The position numbers were made by a program, and so were the translations under genes. A stretch of DNA of 6,453 nucleotides from Candidatus Zambryskibacteria bacterium CG10_big_fil_rev_8_21_14_0_10_34_34 (GTDB lineage: Bacteria > Patescibacteriota > Minisyncoccia > Phycocordibacterales > WO2-35-19), in the NCBI GenBank assembly GCA_002771075.1, contig PCXM01000009.1, positions 1-6,453 on the forward strand. The letters are read 5' to 3'. The notes under the pieces were generated by a model that was given only the letters and a program-made list of their open reading frames with translations, made no database searches and was not told where the DNA came from. Positions 1 through 5,035 of the stretch are shown piece after piece; position 1 is the stretch's first letter, and the number at the start of each line of letters is the position of its first letter.

Positions 1-129
1 GTGATTGCTTTTAACGCTGATATAAATCGCCCTATCATTATTTCCATCCTTGGCTCTACTGAAGAAGGACGCTTCACTGATGTTTTGCAATTAATTGAAG
101 CTACTATTAAACAACTTTCTATTTTATAA
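1..129 (+). CDS. C-terminal end of a probable D-alanyl-D-alanine carboxypeptidase (S11 family), 5' truncated
   Basis: Reading frame 1 is open from the window edge to a TAA at 127-129, giving 42 residues; the rest of the gene lies upstream. The pattern of a hydrophobic strand, then ILGSTEEGRFTDVLQLIEA, resembles the end of the transpeptidase-like domain of S11 low-molecular-weight penicillin-binding proteins, where a 'VVLGS...RF.D...L' strand-turn-helix closes the fold. Such enzymes remove the terminal D-Ala from peptidoglycan stem peptides outside the membrane, which fits the wall-synthesis genes that follow. The catalytic SxxK, SxN and KTG motifs would all be upstream and cannot be checked. 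The fragment starts with GTG, but this is the cut edge and should not be taken as a start codon. The stop lies 4 nt before mraY, so the two genes are probably co-transcribed. Another extracytoplasmic hydrolase cannot be excluded. Confidence 0.55.
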   Translation: MIAFNADINRPIIISILGSTEEGRFTDVLQLIEATIKQLSIL

Positions 130-133
130 AAAA

Positions 134-1222
134 ATGATAATTGACATTGTAAAAGTATTTTTACCAGCAGTAGGCGCCTTTTTATTGGGGATTTTGATTA
201 CACCTTTTTTAACTGATTTTCTTTATTCACACAAAATGTGGAAAAAGAAAGCTGGCAAGACCGCTCTTGATGGAAATGAAGCAAAAATATTTAACGAACT
301 TCATAAAGAAAAAGAAATAAATACTCCAAGAATGGGTGGCATTATTATATGGTTTAGTTCTGCTTTGATCATTATTGGTATTTGGCTAGTGTCTCAATTT
401 TTTCCAAATGACACCACTCTCAAACTTGATTTTCTCTCAAGAAATCAAACTTGGTTGCCACTTGCCACTTTAATACTTGGCGCCTTAGTCGGATTGATTG
501 ATGATTATTTGGAAGTAAAAGGAGATAGAGTTAACGGAAAAAGTGGTGGTCTTTCTTTAAGAAAACGCCTCATGATTGTATCATCCATAGCTTTAGCGGT
601 GGCTTTTTGGTTTTATATAAAGTTAGATGTAGTCAGTATCGGGCTACCTTTTGTAAATACATTAAATGGAGAGGAATTATATTTAGGACCTATTTTTATA
701 ATATTATTTTTACTGACTACACTTTTCATTTACGCCGGCGGAGTAATAGATGGACTAGATGGTTTGGCTGGCGGAATTTTCACCACTATGTTTGCAGCTT
801 ACGGGGGCATCGCTTTTTATCAACAACAAATCGACCTAGCCGCTTTTTGCGCCACCATAGCAGGAAGTTTGTTAGCTTTTTTATGGTTTAACATCCCCCC
901 AGCCAGATTTTATATGTCAGAGACTGGCACTATGGGTCTGACAATTACTTTGACAGTAGTGGCCTTTATGACCGACACCTTAGGGGGTGGTTATGGTCTT
1001 TTAGTGCTACCTATTATTGCTTTACCATTAGTTATCACTGTTTTTTCAAATTTGATTCAAGTATTTTCTAAAAAGTTTAGAGGCAAAAAAGTTTTTTTAG
1101 TAGCTCCACTTCATCATCACTTTGAAGCTATCGGTTGGCCAGCTTATAAAGTCACTATGCGTTACTGGGTCTTTTCTCTGGTATGCGCTATTCTCGGCAT
1201 CTCTCTAGCACTGATTGGATAA
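134..1222 (+). CDS. mraY: Phospho-N-acetylmuramoyl-pentapeptide transferase (MraY)
   Basis: MraY is an integral membrane enzyme that transfers phospho-MurNAc-pentapeptide from UDP to undecaprenyl phosphate, making lipid I. The 362-residue product matches the usual length of about 360 and has about ten hydrophobic segments. Family motifs appear in order: TPRMGG (residues 64-69), the Asp pair in IDDYLE (D123, D124), NGKSGGLSLRKR, IDGLDGLAGG (205-214), LWFN, and HHHFE with H327-H329 in the cytoplasmic loop. One key site differs. The usual FMGDVGS segment reads YMSETGT, so E263 stands where the Mg-binding Asp is normally found. I chose the ATG at 134 because it lies just after the upstream stop and gives a normal N-terminus. 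An in-frame TTG at 95 would add 13 residues and overlap the upstream gene. There is no Shine-Dalgarno, only A-rich sequence before the ATG. murD, the usual downstream neighbour, is absent. Confidence 0.96.
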   Translation: MIIDIVKVFLPAVGAFLLGILITPFLTDFLYSHKMWKKKAGKTALDGNEAKIFNELHKEKEINTPRMGGIIIWFSSALIIIGIWLVSQFFPNDTTLKLDFLSRNQTWLPLATLILGALVGLIDDYLEVKGDRVNGKSGGLSLRKRLMIVSSIALAVAFWFYIKLDVVSIGLPFVNTLNGEELYLGPIFIILFLLTTLFIYAGGVIDGLDGLAGGIFTTMFAAYGGIAFYQQQIDLAAFCATIAGSLLAFLWFNIPPARFYMSETGTMGLTITLTVVAFMTDTLGGGYGLLVLPIIALPLVITVFSNLIQVFSKKFRGKKVFLVAPLHHHFEAIGWPAYKVTMRYWVFSLVCAILGISLALIG

Positions 1223-1275
1223 AATACCAAGGACAGACCTTAGGAATTTTTTTCAAGGTCTGTCCTTGGTATTTT
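1221..1275. repeat. Perfect 21-bp inverted repeat at the mraY/ftsW junction; possible bidirectional terminator
   Basis: The left arm (1221-1241) and right arm (1255-1275) are exact reverse complements over 21 nt, separated by a 13-nt loop that contains seven T's. The stem core is CCAAGGACAGACCTT paired with its complement. It is edged by AAAA on the left and TTTT on the right, which is the look of a two-way intrinsic terminator, although the T run after the core is short (TATTTT). The left arm starts inside the mraY stop codon, and the right arm ends 1 nt before the TG of the ftsW promoter. The right half contains a smaller inverted repeat, CAAGG-TCTGT-CCTTG (1254-1268), so the element could also be a copy of a dispersed palindromic repeat. 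The inverted repeat is certain; its function is inferred. Confidence 0.9.
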
Positions 1276-1276
1276 G

Positions 1277-1285
1277 TGCTAAAAT
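1277..1285 (+). promoter_or_regulatory. Extended -10 promoter (TGCTAAAAT) for ftsW, likely leaderless
   Basis: TG-C-TAAAAT fits the extended -10 consensus TGnTATAAT with one mismatch. No convincing -35 hexamer lies 16-18 bp upstream, where the inverted-repeat arm sits. The hexamer ends at 1285 and the GTG start is at 1292, so transcription would begin at or next to the start codon. The same nine bases at the same distance precede gltX, which strengthens the call. Confidence 0.65.
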
Positions 1286-1291
1286 AAGACT

Positions 1292-2395
1292 GTGGCAACT
1301 AAATTAGGTAAAATCAGTCGACCATTTTTAATTTTAACTATTTTATTAGTAGTCGGTGGTTTTTTCATTTTTAGTTCAGCTTCTCTCGGAGTTTTAGCCA
1401 GAGATGAAGTAAAATTTTCTAGTGTTGCTTTCAATCAACTTTTTTTTGGTTTATTTCTCGGCTCTCTTGTTTGTCTTTTTTTTGCTCGAATAAATTATAA
1501 CGTCTGGAAAAAATATTCTTTTATTTTTTTTATCGGCTCTATCTTGCTAACCCTTTTAGTTTTTATTCCAGGAATGGGAATAGAGCATGGTGGCGCCAAA
1601 CGTTGGATTGATTTAGGCTTTATTACTTTCCAGCCAGCAGAAATTTTGAAAATTGCTTTTGTAATATATTTTGCCGCTTGGCTTTCGGGAATGAAGGAAA
1701 AGGTTTCTACTTTTTCTTGGGGTCTTTTACCATTTTTGATATTTTTAAGTCTGTTGGGAGTAATACTTTTATCCCAACCAGATACTGATACTTTTGCGGT
1801 AATTATTTTTGCGACTCTCGCTATGTATATAGCGGCTGGAGCTAAGTGGCGACATGTCTTAGCTATAATGCTTGCCGGTATGGCAGTGTTGGCAGTATTA
1901 GCTATGACTAGACCTTATATTAGACAGAGACTTGATGTCTTGATTAATCCAAGCGCTAACAGTCAAACTAGTGGTTACCAATTAAAACAATCACTCATCG
2001 CTGTCGGTTCAGGACAAGTTTGGGGAAGAGGATTTGGACAAAGTATTCAAAAATTTAACTATCTGCCAGAACCCATAGGGGATTCAGTTTTTGCAGTGGC
2101 GGCAGAAGAATTTGGTTTTGTTGGAGCTCTTGTTATTATTTTTATTTTTATTATGTTTGGGCTAGAAGGTCTAAAAATAGCGGGAAGATCCAAAGACAAT
2201 TTTGGTAGACTAATGGCTTTAGGAATTGTTATACTGATAGTATCCCAAGCTTTTATAAACATAGGGGGAATGATAGGGATTTTGCCTTTAACAGGTATTC
2301 CATTACCATTTGTCAGTCACGGTGGCACCGCCTTACTCATTGCTTTAGTTGAAGTTGGGATAGTAATGAGTGTTTCTCGCTATAGTAGGAAATGA
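1292..2395 (+). CDS. ftsW: SEDS-family peptidoglycan glycosyltransferase, probable FtsW
   Basis: This is a 367-residue polytopic membrane protein of the SEDS family (FtsW/RodA/SpoVE), which polymerises lipid II into glycan strands together with a class B penicillin-binding protein. Family signatures are RWIDLG (104-109), FQPAEILK (113-120), QPDTDT (162-167, usually QPDLGT), GSGQVWGRGFGQS, the extracellular LPEPIGDSVFAVAAEE segment with D264 at the position of the essential SEDS Asp, and TGIPLPFVSHGG near the C-terminus (S342-G345, usually SYGG). FtsW is preferred over RodA because the gene sits between mraY and murG, but the sequence alone does not exclude RodA. The start is GTG, fixed by the TGCTAAAAT box 7 nt upstream and by the N-terminal length. 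There is no Shine-Dalgarno, and the mRNA is probably leaderless. The stop is TGA. The partner penicillin-binding protein is not in the window. Confidence 0.9.
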   Translation: MATKLGKISRPFLILTILLVVGGFFIFSSASLGVLARDEVKFSSVAFNQLFFGLFLGSLVCLFFARINYNVWKKYSFIFFIGSILLTLLVFIPGMGIEHGGAKRWIDLGFITFQPAEILKIAFVIYFAAWLSGMKEKVSTFSWGLLPFLIFLSLLGVILLSQPDTDTFAVIIFATLAMYIAAGAKWRHVLAIMLAGMAVLAVLAMTRPYIRQRLDVLINPSANSQTSGYQLKQSLIAVGSGQVWGRGFGQSIQKFNYLPEPIGDSVFAVAAEEFGFVGALVIIFIFIMFGLEGLKIAGRSKDNFGRLMALGIVILIVSQAFINIGGMIGILPLTGIPLPFVSHGGTALLIALVEVGIVMSVSRYSRK

Positions 2396-2472
2396 ATCCC
2401 GTTAGAGATTAAAACATTTATAATATAAGATTAAGTATAAATTACCACGATGTTCAATAAATATTCAAAAAT

Positions 2473-2478
2473 TATAAT
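2473..2478 (+). promoter_or_regulatory. Putative -10 (TATAAT) for murG
   Basis: A consensus TATAAT lies 39 nt before the murG ATG. Transcription would start about 7 nt downstream, at 2485-2486, which is the first base of the hairpin at 2486-2504. The -35 region (around 2450-2456) is poor and there is no TG extension. Another TATAAT at 2419-2424 is less well placed. In such AT-rich DNA a chance match is quite possible. Confidence 0.4.
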
Positions 2479-2485
2479 TAACTAC

Positions 2486-2504
2486 GGAAATGTGCAACAT
2501 TTCC
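2486..2504 (+). promoter_or_regulatory. 8-bp hairpin in the murG leader
   Basis: GGAAATGT and ACATTTCC pair perfectly over 8 bp around a 3-nt GCA loop, ending 13 nt before the murG ATG. No T run follows, so it is not a standard terminator. It could be a 5'-end stem of the murG mRNA if the TATAAT at 2473 is used, or the inner stem of a larger fold closed by the inverted repeat at 2396/2506. Confidence 0.6.
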
Positions 2505-2517
2505 TATCTCTAACAGG

Positions 2518-3651
2518 ATGAAGATAATATTTACAGGAGGTGGTTCTGGTGGACATTTTTATCCAATCATAGCCATAGTTGAGTCAATCCAAAAAATCAC
2601 TAAAGAGAAAAAAATAATTAGTCCGGAGATGTATTTCTTTGCTCCTACTCCTTACAATCAGGGCCTTCTTTATGACCATCATATTGAATACAAAAAAGTG
2701 ACCACTGGTAAAATACGTAGATATTTTTCCTTTCTAAACTTTACTGATTTATTCAAAATATTATGGGGAACTTTAAAAGCCATTTTAGATATGTTTGATA
2801 TTTATCCAGATGTAGTTTTTAGCAAAGGAGGTTTTGGTAGTTTTCCTGCAGTTCTGGCAGCGCGTATTTTGCGTATACCAGTTTTTATTCATGAATCCGA
2901 TTCTGCTCCGGGCCGAGCCAACAGTTGGGCTGGCAAATTTGCTACTCGGATAGCCATCTCTTATAAAGAAGCCTCTCAATATTTTCCAGAAAATAAAGTT
3001 GCTTATACTGGTCAGCCAGTTTTGGAAGAAAGACTTACTCCTATCACCAATAGTGCTACTGAATTTTTTGGTTTTGAAGAAAGTGTGCCCACTATATTTA
3101 TAATGGGCGGTTCTCAAGGGGCCGAAATAATAAACAACGCTATTTTAGACATCTTGCCAAACTTGCTCAAAAAATTTCAGATTATTCACCAAACAGGCAC
3201 AGCCAATCTTGAAGTAATAAAAGAATCTGCTTCCGCAATACTTTTAGAAAATCCAAACAGAGATAGATATAAACCTTTTGGATATTTAAATAGCTTAGAA
3301 ATGCGGATGGCTTCGGGTGCTTGTCATTTAATCATCAGTCGCGGTGGCTCAACTATATTTGAAATAGCTTCTTGGGCCAAACCTTCTATCATTATCCCCA
3401 TTAGTAAATCAAATAGAAACCATCAAACTAAAAATGCTTTTGTTTTTGCCAAATCAGGCGCTTGCAGTGTTATACAAGAAGAAAATCTAAGACCCCATAT
3501 ACTTTTAGCCGAGATAAGTAAAATAATGGAAAACAAAGAAATAAGTAACAAAATGGAAGAAGGAGCCAAAAATTTCTTTAAATCTGGCGCTTCTGATCAA
3601 ATAGCTCGCGAACTACTCTCTATTGTACTGTCACATGAAAAGTTGGATTAA
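2518..3651 (+). CDS. murG: UDP-N-acetylglucosamine:lipid I N-acetylglucosaminyltransferase (MurG)
   Basis: MurG is a GT-B fold, membrane-associated enzyme that adds GlcNAc from UDP-GlcNAc to lipid I, giving lipid II. The 377-residue product is slightly longer than typical (about 355-365). The N-terminal domain has the GGGSGGH loop (G7-H13), SKGGFGSFP (102-110) and HESDSAPGRAN (from H125; usually HEQNAVPG.AN). The C-terminal domain has GGSQG (197-201), SRGGSTIFEIA with E282 at the sugar-nucleotide site, and HQTKNA (302-307). Together these cover the whole enzyme. The ATG at 2518 is the family's usual start (MKIIFTGGG). The AGG before it abuts the ATG, so it cannot act as a normal Shine-Dalgarno. 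A 122-bp leader separates it from ftsW, so it may have its own promoter. murC, the common next gene, does not follow. Confidence 0.95.
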   Translation: MKIIFTGGGSGGHFYPIIAIVESIQKITKEKKIISPEMYFFAPTPYNQGLLYDHHIEYKKVTTGKIRRYFSFLNFTDLFKILWGTLKAILDMFDIYPDVVFSKGGFGSFPAVLAARILRIPVFIHESDSAPGRANSWAGKFATRIAISYKEASQYFPENKVAYTGQPVLEERLTPITNSATEFFGFEESVPTIFIMGGSQGAEIINNAILDILPNLLKKFQIIHQTGTANLEVIKESASAILLENPNRDRYKPFGYLNSLEMRMASGACHLIISRGGSTIFEIASWAKPSIIIPISKSNRNHQTKNAFVFAKSGACSVIQEENLRPHILLAEISKIMENKEISNKMEEGAKNFFKSGASDQIARELLSIVLSHEKLD

Positions 3652-3656
3652 TCCAA
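3643..3656. repeat. Perfect 14-bp palindrome over the murG stop codon
   Basis: TTGGATTAATCCAA is its own reverse complement and includes the murG TAA stop (3649-3651). With no loop and no T run it is a poor terminator. It could be a protein-binding site about 22 bp upstream of the gltX -10 box, or chance. Confidence 0.6.
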
Positions 3657-3660
3657 GTAG

Positions 3661-3691
3661 AAAATAGCTAGTATTCTTGCTAAAATAGCTA
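3661..3691 (+). repeat. 10-nt direct repeat (AAAATAGCTA) spanning the gltX promoter
   Basis: AAAATAGCTA occurs at 3661-3670 and 3682-3691, exactly 21 bp or two helical turns apart. The second copy contains most of the -10 box and runs to 1 nt before the gltX ATG. It could be a paired operator, a duplicated promoter piece, or chance. Confidence 0.7.
3678..3686 (+). promoter_or_regulatory. Extended -10 promoter (TGCTAAAAT) for gltX, likely leaderless
   Basis: TG-C-TAAAAT is identical to the box ahead of ftsW and lies at the same spacing: six nt separate its last T from the start codon in both cases. No good -35 is visible. The predicted transcription start coincides with the ATG at 3693, so the mRNA would have little or no 5' leader. 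The M23 peptidase gene downstream is probably in the same transcript. Confidence 0.7.
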
Positions 3692-3692
3692 T

Positions 3693-5030
3693 ATGAATAA
3701 TAAGAAGGTTGTAGTACGATTTCCACCGAGCCCTACTGGTTTATTTCACATAGGTAATGCTAGAACATTTCTATTTAATTACCTTTTTGCCAAACAAAAT
3801 AATGGTCAAATAGTTTTTAGATTAGAAGACACTGACAAAGAAAGGTCTAAAGAAGAATATGCTGAAGATATAATAGAAAACTTAAAATGGCTTGGTATTG
3901 AGCCTGATTTTAGAACAACCATTAAACAATCTGAAAGAACTCAAATATACAAAAAATACATAGAAAAACTGCTAGCCGAAGATAAAGCTTATTTATCAAA
4001 AGAAGAAACAGTCAAAGGCGGTCAGAGAACAGAGGTTATCAGATTTAGGAATCCAAACAAAAAAATAGTCTTCAATGACCTTATTAGAGGTGATATTGAA
4101 TTTGATACCACCGAACTTAAAGATTTTGTTATTGCCAAAAGTTTGGAAGAACCCATATATCATTTAGCAGTAGTTATTGATGATTTTGAAATGAAAATAA
4201 CTCATATACTCCGTGGAGACGACGGAATTTCTAATACTCCAAGACAAATCCTTATTCAAGAAGCTATTGGCGCGCCAAGACCTATATACGCCCACCTACC
4301 TATGATGCTCGCCCCAGACAAAACAAAACTTTCAAAAAGAAAACATGGTGAGCAAGTCTCCGTCTCCTATTATAAAGAAAAGGGGTATCTACCAGAAGCG
4401 GTTATCAACTTTTTGGCTATGGTGGGCTGGAACCCTGGTACAGATCAAGAAATTTGGAGTATGGATGAATTAATCAAAGTTTTTGATATTGCAAAAGTTC
4501 AAAAAAAGGGAGCTATATTTAATATTGAAAAACTAAATTGGTTAAACCGAGAATACCTTCTTAAAATTCCATTTGAAGAACAATTTTCAATCTTTAATTT
4601 TCAATTTTCAAAAACAAAATGGGGAAGGAGTGAAAAAGCAAAAGATAAAATATTTATAGAAAAACTTTTAAAAATCATTCTGGAACGCATTCATCGATGG
4701 GCGGAGGTAAGGGAGATTTTAGAGAAAGGTGAATTTGACTATCTATTTGAAAAATCAAAATTAGATAAAGAAAAAATATGTTGGAAAAAACAAAACCCAA
4801 AAGATGCAAAAGAAAACTTGGAAAAAATTTTGGAAATTTTGGATAATTCCCAAATATCTGATATTTGGAAATTATCAGAAAAAGAGGGCAAAGGGGAAGT
4901 CCTTTGGCCACTACGCTACACCCTATCGGGAAGAGAAAAATCACCTGACCCAATGACACTAATAGATATTTTAGGTATCCCAGAGAGCAAAGAAAGGATA
5001 AAAAAAGCTATTGAAAAATTAAAAAATTAA
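3693..5030 (+). CDS. gltX: Glutamyl-tRNA synthetase (GltX), compact form
   Basis: This class I aminoacyl-tRNA synthetase charges tRNA(Glu) with glutamate in the cytoplasm. The Rossmann-fold signature PPSPTGLFHIGNART holds the HIGH-type motif at residues 19-22, and the KMSKS-type motif is KLSKRKHG (212-219). RGDDGISNTPRQ (174-185) replaces the common RGEDH.SNTPRQ, which keeps the family frame. The C-terminal half (about 290-445) is the helical anticodon-binding region and ends with LRYTLSGREKSPDP, like GluRS C-termini. At 445 residues it is shorter than many (about 470-500). Between AYLSKEE and VIRF about 25-30 residues are missing compared with E. coli, including the Cys-rich zinc-binding segment. 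A low-complexity run at 297-306 is encoded by a 7-nt tandem repeat. Whether it also charges tRNA(Gln) cannot be read from the sequence. The start ATG is fixed by the N-terminal motif distance and the promoter box. Confidence 0.95.
   Translation: MNNKKVVVRFPPSPTGLFHIGNARTFLFNYLFAKQNNGQIVFRLEDTDKERSKEEYAEDIIENLKWLGIEPDFRTTIKQSERTQIYKKYIEKLLAEDKAYLSKEETVKGGQRTEVIRFRNPNKKIVFNDLIRGDIEFDTTELKDFVIAKSLEEPIYHLAVVIDDFEMKITHILRGDDGISNTPRQILIQEAIGAPRPIYAHLPMMLAPDKTKLSKRKHGEQVSVSYYKEKGYLPEAVINFLAMVGWNPGTDQEIWSMDELIKVFDIAKVQKKGAIFNIEKLNWLNREYLLKIPFEEQFSIFNFQFSKTKWGRSEKAKDKIFIEKLLKIILERIHRWAEVREILEKGEFDYLFEKSKLDKEKICWKKQNPKDAKENLEKILEILDNSQISDIWKLSEKEGKGEVLWPLRYTLSGREKSPDPMTLIDILGIPESKERIKKAIEKLKN
4582..4609. 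repeat. Four-copy 7-nt tandem repeat (AATTTTC) inside gltX
   Basis: Four adjacent 7-mers read AATTTTC, AATCTTT, AATTTTC, AATTTTC; three are exact and one has two changes. They encode the Phe-rich stretch QFSIFNFQFS in the GluRS C-terminal half. Seven is not a multiple of three, so gain or loss of one unit would shift the frame. Confidence 0.8.
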
Positions 5031-5035
5031 AAAAG

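Larger units (their letters stand above)
2396..2519. repeat. Imperfect inverted repeat bounding the ftsW-murG intergenic region
   Basis: ATCCCGTTAGAGAT at 2396-2409 and ATCTCTAACAGGAT at 2506-2519 are inverted copies with 13 of 14 positions matching. The left copy begins at the base after the ftsW stop, and the right copy runs into the murG start codon. The region between is very AT-rich, with no ORF of note. In RNA read through from ftsW the copies could pair and bury the murG initiation site. In DNA they could be terminal repeats of a roughly 124-bp miniature element, although only a 2-nt flanking duplication (GA) is visible. Confidence 0.75.

Noticed and set aside
95..133. TTG start giving MraY 13 extra residues
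   Set aside because: It overlaps the end of the upstream gene by 35 nt. The ATG at 134 gives the normal family length and N-terminus.
607..891. 94-codon frame on + strand inside mraY
   Set aside because: It lies wholly within mraY in another frame, and its translation has no family-like motif or composition.
2059..2262. 67-codon frame on - strand inside ftsW
   Set aside because: It is antisense to the conserved SEDS active-site region and has no promoter or recognisable product.
2393..2395. TGA read as glycine (alternative code of some CPR groups)
   Set aside because: FtsW ends here at the family's usual length. Glycine is encoded by GGN throughout, and no gene contains an internal TGA.
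2419..2424. TATAAT as the main murG promoter
   Set aside because: There is no -35 or TG extension, and it would leave a leader of about 90 nt. The copy at 2473 is better placed, and AT-rich DNA gives such matches often.
2785..3117. 110-codon frame on - strand inside murG
   Set aside because: It is a shadow of a strongly conserved gene on the other strand, with no motif.
4675..4959. 94-codon frame on - strand inside gltX
   Set aside because: It is antisense to the GluRS C-terminal half. Its hydrophobic look comes from complementing Lys/Glu-rich codons.
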